DNA from: UMGS1766 sp963660915
Lineage (GTDB): Bacteria > Bacillota > Clostridia > Oscillospirales > Oscillospiraceae
Length of the DNA stretch: 26,725 nt
NCBI GenBank assembly: GCA_963660915.1
Contig: CAVLAO010000021.1
Location: 1 to 26,725 of the forward strand
Reading direction: 5' to 3'
The translations under genes and the position numbers were made by a program. The notes under the pieces were generated by a model that saw only the letters and a program-made list of their open reading frames with translations, did no database searches and was not told the DNA's origin. Below are positions 15,335 to 22,932 of the stretch, in pieces (positions within the stretch are counted from its first letter, which is position 1; every line of letters begins with the position of its first letter).

Positions 15335-15781
15335 TTAAGCCAAAGACAGTTCTTTCGCATCATCAGAATAGACTAGCCGGGCATATTCCTCGTAATAGCT
15401 TTTGACTGCGGTGAGAAACATAGGGAACATATCATCGCTGAGGCAATGAGAAAAGTTTTCCTCACTAATGCCATTGGGAAAATCGTATCGCATCTGCAGA
15501 TCATGGTCTTCGTCGATTGAAAAACGAAAGAAGCGGCGCTGATTGTCTGTGTTGCTTTTTATCAGAGCAGAGGCCAATTTATGATCAGGAATGTGAATCA
15601 GATCCCAAACGCTCAACACAGGAGCCTGATCATTACGGCATACGAAGTGGACATGTTGCTTGCAGCCGCTGTCCATCTTAAAACCGATGACGACATCGGA
15701 ACCCCAGTCGAATTCGTGGGTCTGATAGTGCAGTCCCTGACGATCCAAATAGTTTTCGACGCAGGTAGTGAAATTTTTCAT
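15335..15781 (-). CDS. YbjN-like / type III secretion chaperone-fold protein
   Basis: A 148-residue soluble protein with the pattern of the YbjN family: an N-terminal helix (VENYLDRQGLHYQ), a beta sheet with RRFFRFSIDEDHDLQMRYDF and a C-terminal helix ending in KSYYEEYARLVY. Proteins of this fold often act as chaperones or adaptors; specific function is unknown. The ATG at 15781 was preferred over the in-frame ATG at 15790, which overlaps the AAAGGA site. It is the first gene of the seven-gene unit and has a good promoter about 60 bases upstream. Confidence 0.72.
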   Translation of the reverse strand: MKNFTTCVENYLDRQGLHYQTHEFDWGSDVVIGFKMDSGCKQHVHFVCRNDQAPVLSVWDLIHIPDHKLASALIKSNTDNQRRFFRFSIDEDHDLQMRYDFPNGISEENFSHCLSDDMFPMFLTAVKSYYEEYARLVYSDDAKELSLA

Positions 15782-15838
15782 AATTTTCATCCTTTCTTTT
15801 AGCTCAATTTAGAATGTTTCGTTGTTGTTTATGCCTAA

Positions 15839-15876
15839 ATTATATTAGAAATTGCGATATTTGCAATAATTTGCAA
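15839..15876 (-). promoter_or_regulatory. Promoter of the seven-gene operon with TTGCAA repeats
   Basis: On the minus strand -10 TATAAT (15839-15844) is perfect and -35 TTGCAA (15861-15866) is 16 bases away. The self-complementary TTGCAA occurs again at 15871-15876, and ATTGC-N7-GCAAT (15851-15867) forms an inverted repeat inside the promoter. These look like regulator sites. The 313 bases between 15782 and 16094 hold this promoter and the next terminator but no gene. Confidence 0.68.
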
Positions 15877-16037
15877 TTCTTAAACTACAGCGGGAATGAG
15901 GCGGAAAGAATGGGAATTACGGGCATTTCTGTGCGTATACTACATCGTTCGCAGGGCTGAATCGGGAATTCGAACTTTCTGTGCGGAGCGGTAATACATT
16001 CGAAGTGGTGATTCGGAATAAATGAGTAAAAAAGAAA

Positions 16038-16075
16038 GCACAGACGGAAGCTTGCGACAAAGCTTTCGTCTGTGC
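16038..16075 (-). terminator. Terminator of tmcAL
   Basis: GCACAGACGGAAGCTT (16038-16053) and AAGCTTTCGTCTGTGC (16060-16075) form a 16-bp stem with one G-T pair and a 6-base loop. On the minus strand it is followed by TTTCTTTTTT. It lies 20 bases past the tmcAL stop. Confidence 0.9.
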
Positions 16076-16094
16076 ACACAGTTTGAAGCGATTT

Positions 16095-17267
16095 TTATTT
16101 GTTTTTTAGAATTGGGGATTTGCACCAGCAGCTGCCGACAGGGAGCGGACGTTCCAGACAAAGCCCCCAAAGGTCATCGATGCGGCGGTTCTGGAGGTAC
16201 AGTGCATCGGCAGGGGGAGGGAGGAGCCGTCCATGGGAGGGCTTTGTTATAACAGGGAGCGTTGCGGTTTGCTTCATTTGCCGCAAAAGCGATATCCCTC
16301 GGGGGGACGCGCCCAACACACGGAGGTAGCCAACGGAGGTGGGTATTTCCGTGACGTTCAGAAACGCGCGCAGAGCGATGCGCCGGATGCGGGCGTGAGC
16401 ATAGCGTTTGCTCTTTGCCAGTGCGTAGAATTGCTCCAGTGTTTCTGCCTGCGAGGCAGCTTGCACCAGTCGGTGCTCCAGACCTTCTCCACAGTCCGGG
16501 AGAGTGGCAAAGTCTGCTTCACTCATTGTGCGCAGTCGATAAAGGATGGCACGCTCCGAAAAATGCAGACTGGCCGGACAGAGACCGGATTCCCGTTCTC
16601 GGCGAAGAATTCGGGCAGAGTCCCGCGGAAGAAGCTTGTCGGCGGAAATCCAGTCGCCGGAACGAATCAGACGGCGCACCTCAGTGGCAGAAGCAAGACC
16701 GTGGTGTCCACCGTCTCGACGCGTTATGATGCAGACGGGGAAATTGCTTCCAAGCGCTCGCAAATACTCTACACCGAGCAGATCATTTGCCCCGGAAGCC
16801 TCCTGCGCACTTGGACCAATCCGTTGTTCCAACGCATTTTGCCGCGCCTGCGCAAAAGGAAGTCCGCGGGATAGCTCTTGCCGTAGCTGCAGGGAAAATT
16901 CAGGCGAGTCGAGTGTGGCCGCGATTTGTCGAAGCAGTGCGATTTGACTGCTTTCACTGCCAAAACAGAGCACATCCAGAAGGCCGGTAGCGCGCAAGAC
17001 CTCTGTGCCGCCACACGCAAAGGTTTCCGCGGAAGAAGAGCAAAAGGGTTGAGGCAGTTCCAAAATCAGGTCTGCTCCGGAACACAGAGCCATCTCTGCT
17101 CTGGCGTGAGGAGAACAGATTGCTGCCTCACCGCGCTGCGTGAAGGTTCCGGACATGGCAACCATAATGGCTGTGTCTTGCCCTAATTGAGCGCGAATTT
17201 CCTGCAAGAAATGGTGGTGTCCGGAGTGCAGAGGGTCAAATTCAGCGATTACACCAGCGACCGTCAT
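16095..17267 (-). CDS. tmcAL: tRNA(Met) cytidine acetate ligase TmcAL
   Basis: A 390-residue nucleotidyltransferase-fold enzyme that uses acetate and ATP to make N4-acetylcytidine at the wobble base of elongator tRNA-Met (formerly YlbM). Residues 1-200 form the HIGH-type domain: the start VAGVIAEFDPLHSGH has the HSGH motif at 14-17, followed by MSGTFTQRGE and the DLILELP strand. ATATEVR-like sequence SATEVRRLI and a C-terminal helical domain follow. The length is normal. The ATG at 17267 follows AAAGGGGGC by five bases. It is divergent from ackA across 171 bases and ends in its own terminator; TmcAL consumes acetate and acetate kinase releases it. Confidence 0.93.
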   Translation of the reverse strand: MTVAGVIAEFDPLHSGHHHFLQEIRAQLGQDTAIMVAMSGTFTQRGEAAICSPHARAEMALCSGADLILELPQPFCSSSAETFACGGTEVLRATGLLDVLCFGSESSQIALLRQIAATLDSPEFSLQLRQELSRGLPFAQARQNALEQRIGPSAQEASGANDLLGVEYLRALGSNFPVCIITRRDGGHHGLASATEVRRLIRSGDWISADKLLPRDSARILRRERESGLCPASLHFSERAILYRLRTMSEADFATLPDCGEGLEHRLVQAASQAETLEQFYALAKSKRYAHARIRRIALRAFLNVTEIPTSVGYLRVLGASPRGISLLRQMKQTATLPVITKPSHGRLLPPPADALYLQNRRIDDLWGLCLERPLPVGSCWCKSPILKNK

Positions 17268-17309
17268 AGAAGCGCCCCCTTTCTTTTGAAAAAAATATTG
17301 CAAAAGTGG

Positions 17310-17338
17310 TTGTCGTACGGAAAGAAAAGTATTACAAT
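17310..17338 (+). promoter_or_regulatory. Promoter of ackA
   Basis: -35 TTGTCG (17310-17315) and -10 TACAAT (17333-17338) are 17 bases apart. The leader is about 95 bases, contains a small hairpin CGGA-N8-TCCG near 17350 and ends in the ribosome binding site AAGGAG (17421-17426), 12 bases before the ATG. Confidence 0.65.
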
Positions 17339-17438
17339 ATCTCTGGAGTACGGATCGGTGTGTCCGTTGCTTTCATTTTATTTTATTTGACTCATTTGCG
17401 CAAGCAAAAAACAACATATGTAAGGAGATCAGATTCCA

Positions 17439-18644
17439 ATGAACGTACTTGTGATTAACGCAGGCAGCTCCTCTCTGAAGTATCAGCTCCTCAACCCTGA
17501 GACTGGTGTACTTCTGGCTAAGGGTCTATGTGAACGCATCGGTATCGATGGCAAGTTCACCTACAAGCCTCAGGTTGAAGGCAAGAAGAAGCTGGACGCG
17601 ATCGACATTGCCATGCCCACTCATTCTGAGGCAATTCAGGCTGTGTTGAATGCTTTGGTGGATGCAGAGAACGGCGTAATTGCCTCTATGGACGAGATCG
17701 ACGCAGTGGGACATCGCGTGGTGCATGGCGGCGAGAAGTTTGCTTCTTCCGTGCTCATCACCGATGACGTTATGGCTGCCATTGAGGAGTGCAATCCTCT
17801 GGCTCCGCTGCACAATCCGGCTAACATTATCGGCATCAATGCCTGCAAGGCAGTTCTGGGTGACAAGGTGCCTCAGGTTGCCGTGTTCGACACAGCATTC
17901 CATCAGACAATGCCTGCTAAGGCATACACCTATGCCATTCCCTATGAGTACTATGAGAATGACAAGATGCGTCGCTATGGCTTCCACGGAACGTCTCACC
18001 GCTACGTCTCCAAGCGCTGCGCTGAGATTCTGGGCAAGGATCCTTCCGAGCTGAAGATTGTCTCCTGCCATCTGGGCAACGGTTCTTCTCTGGCAGCTGT
18101 TGATGGCGGCAAGAGCGTTGACACTTCTATGGGTTTGACTCCTCTGGCCGGTCTGCCTATGGGTACTCGTTCCGGCGACATGGATGCCGGTGTGATTGAG
18201 TTCATTGCCAACAAGTATGGCATGAATGTCAGCGAGGCAGTTAACATGCTGAACAAGAAGTCCGGTGTACTGGGCATCTCCGGCGTTTCTTCCGACTTCC
18301 GTGATCTGGAAGCTGCTGCAGAAAAGGGCAATGCCCGTGCTGCTCTGGCCGTCGAGGTCTTTGAGTATCGTGTGCGGAAGATGATCGGCGAGTATGCTGC
18401 CGCAATGGGCGGAGTTGACGCGGTTATCTTTACTGCAGGTGTTGGTGAGAACAGCCCTGAACTGCGCGAGGAGTTCGTCAAGGGTCTGGAATTCATGGGT
18501 ATTACCATCGATCCTGAGAAGAACAAGGTGCGCGGCGAAGAGCGGATTGTCTCCAAGGACGGCGCTCCGGTTAAGGTTCTGGTCATTCCCACCAACGAGG
18601 AACTGATGATCGCTATGGATACCATGGAGATTGTTAAGGGCTGA
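17439..18644 (+). CDS. ackA: Acetate kinase
   Basis: A 401-residue enzyme converting acetyl phosphate and ADP to acetate and ATP, the energy-yielding last step of acetate fermentation. Family motifs are all present: NAGSSSLKYQL near the start, HRVVHGGE, DTAFHQTMP, GFHGTSHRYVS, HLGNGSSLAAVDGGKSVDTS and the C-terminal FTAGVGENS. The length is as usual. Codon use is clearly more biased than in the neighbours (GGC, CTG, AAG), as expected for a highly expressed gene. No phosphotransacetylase gene is adjacent; a strong terminator follows 38 bases downstream. Confidence 0.98.
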   Translation: MNVLVINAGSSSLKYQLLNPETGVLLAKGLCERIGIDGKFTYKPQVEGKKKLDAIDIAMPTHSEAIQAVLNALVDAENGVIASMDEIDAVGHRVVHGGEKFASSVLITDDVMAAIEECNPLAPLHNPANIIGINACKAVLGDKVPQVAVFDTAFHQTMPAKAYTYAIPYEYYENDKMRRYGFHGTSHRYVSKRCAEILGKDPSELKIVSCHLGNGSSLAAVDGGKSVDTSMGLTPLAGLPMGTRSGDMDAGVIEFIANKYGMNVSEAVNMLNKKSGVLGISGVSSDFRDLEAAAEKGNARAALAVEVFEYRVRKMIGEYAAAMGGVDAVIFTAGVGENSPELREEFVKGLEFMGITIDPEKNKVRGEERIVSKDGAPVKVLVIPTNEELMIAMDTMEIVKG

Positions 18645-18681
18645 TTCCAGGTCGAGAATAAACCTGAAAATTGACATAGGT

Positions 18682-18727
18682 AAGTCAGGTGGATAAATTC
18701 TTTTCGAGTTTATCCGCCTGACTTTTG
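18682..18727 (+). terminator. Terminator of ackA
   Basis: AAGTCAGGTGGATAAA (18682-18697) and TTTATCCGCCTGACTT (18709-18724) form a 16-bp stem with one G-T pair and an 11-base loop, followed by TTGCATTTTG. Confidence 0.9.
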
Positions 18728-18750
18728 CATTTTGTAGACATATATAAAAC

Positions 18751-18785
18751 ATGATGTCCCCGAGAACAGATCCCGGGGACATCAT
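18751..18785 (-). terminator. Terminator of the beta-helix gene
   Basis: ATGATGTCCCCG (18751-18762) and CGGGGACATCAT (18774-18785) form a perfect 12-bp stem. On the minus strand it is followed by GTTTTATAT. It lies 39 bases past the stop of the minus-strand gene and faces the ackA terminator. Confidence 0.8.
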
Positions 18786-18824
18786 TATTATATTGTTATT
18801 ATATTGCGTGTACCAAGATTTTAA

Positions 18825-20666
18825 TTAAAGTACATCCAGAACAATTTTTCCGGTGTATGTTCCGGCACTCAGCTCAACCGGCTGACCACCCACAGTGACA
18901 GACAGCTTCTTACCGGCAGGGGCAGAAATCTGTGCTCCGTCCGCCAAGGTCAGACCTGTGATGTAACTGGTTCCAGTGACGACCCAGGAGGATGCGGCAT
19001 CCAGGGTGACGATAACGCCGTTATTTACCGCTGGAGCCGGCATTTGTGTAATGTTGGTCAGTTCCATGCGGTTGTCTTCGGTGATGACCTTCAGACCATC
19101 ACGATACTGCTGCGTGGCGGAGGAAATCACGCCCTCGATATGTGTAGCAGTCAGCTCAAGACCGAGGTTTTTGGGGCCGCGGAGATCATCGCCGTTATGA
19201 CGGGCGCCAATGGGACCGCCATAAGCATCGCCGCCTTCGTCGTTTTCCGTATCCCAGTCCCGAAGCAGACCAATTACCGTATCGTGGAATTCGCCGATTC
19301 CGCCAATGGCACTGTTGCGATATGCACGGATATTGGTGGTAGAATTGAAGAAGTTACCCTGAATGGAGCAGTCTTTCAGACGGAAGGTAACGTCTTCTGC
19401 AAGAGAAGCAGAGGAAAGATCGCGCCCGTCAATCGGTGTATCGACAACACCGACAGGAATGTGGAAATCAGCCATGACCATGCCGCATTGATCGGTATCC
19501 ATTAATTGCACGATGGTGCCATTTGCCGCCTGCATGGTGGAATTTTCTACTTCAATTAAAGTGGAAGAACCATGGACACAGAAGGTGGACTTGGTTGTCT
19601 TGAAATCTGAATTCCGGACGGTCAGGACGGAGTTGTCATCGCCGTTGATCATCACACCGTAACGACGGCCCTTAATGCGGCTGTTAAGAATGGAGGATTT
19701 TCCTTTTCCCTCCATGCCCATCATCAACAGGGGGTAGCCATACACATCGACGTCGCAATTATCATAAATAACTTCATTGTCGCCAATGCAAAATGCACCA
19801 TAACCGTGGGCTTTGGGACCGGAGAGTTCCATATGGGTGTCCTTAACCAGCATGGTTTGACCGCCGTCTGTACCGTCGATGGAGAGAATGCCCCAACCAT
19901 TTGTCTTCAAATCGCAATGATCATAAGTTACATTGGCGGCGTCAGTGAATTGCGCCAGTCGATTGCTGCCGCAGAAACCGACCTGCCAGCTGAAGTTGCC
20001 GGGCCAGGAGTCCTCAGGGCAAAGATTGGTCATTTTGGTGTTTTTTACGGTCACATTGCTTGTGCCGCCAACGTGGACAGCGCAGCGAGTTACACCATTG
20101 ACGGTAAAATCACAGTTCTCCACTGTAACAGTTGGATTACCGACCACCGTGACCGCACAGCCGACACCAAGAAAGTCATTGTCGCTAAAGCCGTCGAAAT
20201 CTGCCTTGACATTCCGGATCTCGCAGGTGCCTTCACCGTCTACGACAATGCCGTTAAAGCTTTCTTCCCGGCTGGCCATATAGACACCATCGATAATTCC
20301 GTCTTCCACCGAACCACCTTGCAGAATGGCAGGAATTGTTTTCGTAACTTTTCCGTCCTCCACGACAATTGCGGTATGGAAATCACGGCTGATTTGATTC
20401 GGCCGCATCAATCCACCGGGGCGCATATGGTATGCGTCTGTAACAGAGAGAACTACGTCGCCTTTGTAGGTGCCGGGTTCAATTTTCTGCCCTACGCCGT
20501 TTACGGTCAGGGTAAGGTATTTTCCCTCCGGAGCGGTCAATACGGCACGAGGACGAATGATCAGTTCCTGGCAGGAAAATGTTTCCTCTACCAACCAGGT
20601 AGACTGGTAAGCCATGACGGATTTTCCGGTTGGTTTCAGCACTTTTGTTGCATATGGTGCATTCAT
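18825..20666 (-). CDS. Right-handed beta-helix protein with duplicated end domains, no signal peptide
   Basis: A 613-residue protein. The middle (about 90-545) has many short repeats with the beta-helix pattern (NPTVTVENCDFTVNG, TSNVTVKNTKMTN, SSILNSRIKGRRYGVMING), as in pectate-lyase-like folds. Residues 23-75 and 560-612 align without gaps (20 of 53 identical by eye): W24/W561, A-P-x-G-K and G-T-Y-x-G are shared. No signal peptide, anchor or sorting motif is seen. The ATG at 20666 has AGGAGGTAAC upstream; the open frame before it contains the promoter. It is a single-gene unit. Substrate or partner is unknown; a structural or carbohydrate-binding role is possible. Confidence 0.82.
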   Translation of the reverse strand: MNAPYATKVLKPTGKSVMAYQSTWLVEETFSCQELIIRPRAVLTAPEGKYLTLTVNGVGQKIEPGTYKGDVVLSVTDAYHMRPGGLMRPNQISRDFHTAIVVEDGKVTKTIPAILQGGSVEDGIIDGVYMASREESFNGIVVDGEGTCEIRNVKADFDGFSDNDFLGVGCAVTVVGNPTVTVENCDFTVNGVTRCAVHVGGTSNVTVKNTKMTNLCPEDSWPGNFSWQVGFCGSNRLAQFTDAANVTYDHCDLKTNGWGILSIDGTDGGQTMLVKDTHMELSGPKAHGYGAFCIGDNEVIYDNCDVDVYGYPLLMMGMEGKGKSSILNSRIKGRRYGVMINGDDNSVLTVRNSDFKTTKSTFCVHGSSTLIEVENSTMQAANGTIVQLMDTDQCGMVMADFHIPVGVVDTPIDGRDLSSASLAEDVTFRLKDCSIQGNFFNSTTNIRAYRNSAIGGIGEFHDTVIGLLRDWDTENDEGGDAYGGPIGARHNGDDLRGPKNLGLELTATHIEGVISSATQQYRDGLKVITEDNRMELTNITQMPAPAVNNGVIVTLDAASSWVVTGTSYITGLTLADGAQISAPAGKKLSVTVGGQPVELSAGTYTGKIVLDVL

Positions 20667-20710
20667 GTTGATGTTACCTCCTAACAAATATTTATTGACT
20701 TCCTGATTGT

Positions 20711-20739
20711 ATTTTAGTGAATATAACGAATAAAGGCAA
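20711..20739 (-). promoter_or_regulatory. Promoter of the beta-helix gene
   Basis: On the minus strand -35 TTGCCT (20734-20739) and -10 TAAAAT (20711-20716) are 17 bases apart, about 40 bases before the start codon. The 305 bases between 20667 and 20971 hold this promoter and the one for the glycan cluster and otherwise nothing clear. Confidence 0.65.
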
Positions 20740-20913
20740 ACAACAAAGTGTGTCAGGGCTACAACGAAATTGAATAAAATGGTTAAATTTCGTAAACAAT
20801 GACATTTGCAAAATGCGAATAAAATATTGGAAGGCCGTAATTGCAAGGAGGAATGTTGATATATTGTGCCGATAATTGTGATTTATCTATTTCTTAATAA
20901 GTGAAAACTTGCG

Positions 20914-20942
20914 AATACAAGGGGAGTGTGATAACATATAAT
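20914..20942 (+). promoter_or_regulatory. Possible promoter of the glycan cluster
   Basis: A perfect -10 TATAAT (20937-20942) has only a weak -35 (AATACA, 20914-20919) at 17 bases. A second TATAAT at 20954-20959 is too close to the ribosome binding site (GAGGAG, 20960-20965) to leave it in the mRNA, so the upstream one is preferred. Confidence 0.45.
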
Positions 20943-20971
20943 GAATGTTTTAGTATAATGAGGAGTTATGT

Positions 20972-22903
20972 ATGAAGCATCCTTCTGCTATAAAACGAAT
21001 TATCCGACGATTGAGAGGAGCAGCTGTTCCTCTGGCGCTGGGCATATTCGATATTCTTACCATCAATCTGTCCTATGTTTTCGCACTTTGGTTTCGGTTT
21101 GATTGCCGCGCGTCGATGATTCCTCAGCATTTCCTCTATGGTTGGCTGGACAGTATTCCGCTGTTTACAGTGCTGAGTATCATTATTTTTATTCTTATGC
21201 GGCTGTACAGCAGTTTGTGGCAGTTTGCCGGGCCAAATGAATTGGCGCGAGCGGTGATTGCCAGTATATTGTCTGTAGCAGCGCATGTGGTGGTCTCTTT
21301 TATTGCCTTGCGGGATGCCCAGATTTATCGCATGCCGATTTCTTATTTTGTAATCGGCGGTTTGTTGGAAATGATTTGTGTGGTTGGAATCCGCTTCTCC
21401 TACCGCATGATTCGGTTGATGTTTAATTCAAAAGATATCACCCGAGGGAACGTAGAGCCGATCAATGTGCTGGTTATCGGCGGCGGCGATGCAGGCCGTA
21501 TGATCATCAACGAATTGAACCATTCGCGACAGATTCGCCGGCGTGCACGATGCGTCGTAGACGATGACGCGAAAAAGCGGGGGAAGTATCTTTGCGGTGT
21601 GCCGGTAGTGGGTGGTCGCGACGTAATTATGAGCGCAGTGGAACGTTACGACATCGAACAGATTATCTTTGCTATTCCGACGGCTACACCGGAAGAAAAA
21701 AGAGATATTCTAAATATCTGCAAGGAAACAGGCTGTGAGTTGAAAATATTGCCGGGGATTTATCAGCTGGTATCCGGTGAAGTGACGACCAGTGATCTGA
21801 AGGACGTTGCGGTAGAGGATCTGTTGGGAAGGGCGCCGATTCAGGTTAACACAAGTGAAATTCTGGATTACGTGCAAGGAAAAGTGGTTCTTATCAGTGG
21901 TGGCGGCGGATCGATTGGGTCGGAATTGTGCCGTCAGGTGGCAAATCATCAGCCGAAGCAGCTTATTATTTTTGACATATATGAGAATAATGCCTACGAT
22001 ATTCAGCAGGAGCTGAAAATCAGTCACCCTGAGCTGAATTTGCTGGTGCTCATCGGTTCAGTCCGGGATGCGGGCAAATTGGACGAGGTATTTCGGGATT
22101 ATCATCCGGATATTGTGTACCATGCGGCAGCGCATAAGCATGTTCCGCTTATGGAAACCAGTCCTTGTGAGGCGATTAAAAACAACGTATTTGGTACTTA
22201 CCAGATTGCGGAAGCAGCCAGTCGTTATCACTGCAGCAAGTTTGTGATGATTTCCACAGACAAAGCGGTGAATCCTACCAATATTATGGGAGCTACAAAG
22301 CGGCTTTGCGAAATGATTGTCCAGTCGATTAACAAAATAAGCGATACCGAGTTTGTGGCGGTTCGATTCGGAAATGTTTTGGGCAGCAATGGTTCGGTTA
22401 TTCCACTGTTTAAGCGGCAGATTGCTGCAGGCGGTCCTGTTACGGTTACACATCCGGATATTATTCGTTACTTTATGACCATTCCGGAGGCAGTTGGTCT
22501 GGTGCTGCAGGCTGGCGCCTATGCAAAGGGCGGCGAAATTTTTATCCTTGATATGGGGGACCCGGTGCGGATTGATGACTTGGCACGCAATCTGATTAAA
22601 CTGTCTGGACATATTCCAGATGTGGACATCATGGTGGAGTACACCGGTCTGCGTCCCGGCGAAAAGCTCTATGAAGAGAAACTCATGCAGGAGGAAGGCC
22701 TGCGCCGTACGCCCAACAAGAAGATACTGATTGCAAATCCAATTGAGGTGGACGAAGAGAAGTTCTGGAAGAAGCTAGATGAGCTTAAAGAGGTATGCCA
22801 GCGCAACAACAGTGATTATCTTGACTATATGTTCTGCCTTGTGCCTACCTACCATCCGGAGAATAGTCAGGCTTGTGTGACAGAACGGGGAAATCCAGCA
22901 TGA
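20972..22903 (+). CDS. Membrane-bound UDP-sugar 4,6-dehydratase (FlaA1/EpsC/PglF type)
   Basis: A 643-residue enzyme that probably converts UDP-GlcNAc to a 4-keto-6-deoxy sugar for surface glycan synthesis. Four membrane segments fill residues 15-140, a nucleotide-binding CoA-binding-like domain follows (NVLVIGGGDAGRMI near 165), and the short-chain dehydrogenase domain begins near 305 with GGGGSIGSE. The active-site region STDKAVNPTNIMGATK (about 426-441) carries Met in place of the usual Tyr, as in FlaA1/PglF-type members. The ATG follows GAGGAG by about six bases. It is the first gene of a five-gene plus-strand cluster. Confidence 0.93.
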   Translation: MKHPSAIKRIIRRLRGAAVPLALGIFDILTINLSYVFALWFRFDCRASMIPQHFLYGWLDSIPLFTVLSIIIFILMRLYSSLWQFAGPNELARAVIASILSVAAHVVVSFIALRDAQIYRMPISYFVIGGLLEMICVVGIRFSYRMIRLMFNSKDITRGNVEPINVLVIGGGDAGRMIINELNHSRQIRRRARCVVDDDAKKRGKYLCGVPVVGGRDVIMSAVERYDIEQIIFAIPTATPEEKRDILNICKETGCELKILPGIYQLVSGEVTTSDLKDVAVEDLLGRAPIQVNTSEILDYVQGKVVLISGGGGSIGSELCRQVANHQPKQLIIFDIYENNAYDIQQELKISHPELNLLVLIGSVRDAGKLDEVFRDYHPDIVYHAAAHKHVPLMETSPCEAIKNNVFGTYQIAEAASRYHCSKFVMISTDKAVNPTNIMGATKRLCEMIVQSINKISDTEFVAVRFGNVLGSNGSVIPLFKRQIAAGGPVTVTHPDIIRYFMTIPEAVGLVLQAGAYAKGGEIFILDMGDPVRIDDLARNLIKLSGHIPDVDIMVEYTGLRPGEKLYEEKLMQEEGLRRTPNKKILIANPIEVDEEKFWKKLDELKEVCQRNNSDYLDYMFCLVPTYHPENSQACVTERGNPA

Positions 22904-22932
22904 CAGGTTGACAATAGAGAGGAAATAATATT

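Noticed and set aside
15960..15985. A tRNA T-loop-like GTTCGAATTCC on the minus strand
   Set aside because: No pairing stems, no anticodon arm and no box A; TTCGAA is a common palindrome.
17526..18785. A long open frame (419 codons) antisense to ackA
   Set aside because: It mirrors ackA exactly, is explained by the strong codon bias of ackA, and has no ribosome binding site or recognisable domain.
19806..20684. A 292-codon open frame antisense to the beta-helix gene
   Set aside because: It is a shadow of a repeat-rich gene whose own frame has clear structure and start signals.
20667..20846. A 60-codon N-terminal extension of the beta-helix protein that looks like a membrane segment
   Set aside because: The stretch contains the -35 and -10 of the gene's promoter, and a strong ribosome binding site precedes the ATG at 20666.
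20853..20897. A possible 14-codon leader peptide after AAGGAGGA
   Set aside because: The ribosome binding site touches the ATG, no regulatory hairpin follows, and the length is within chance.
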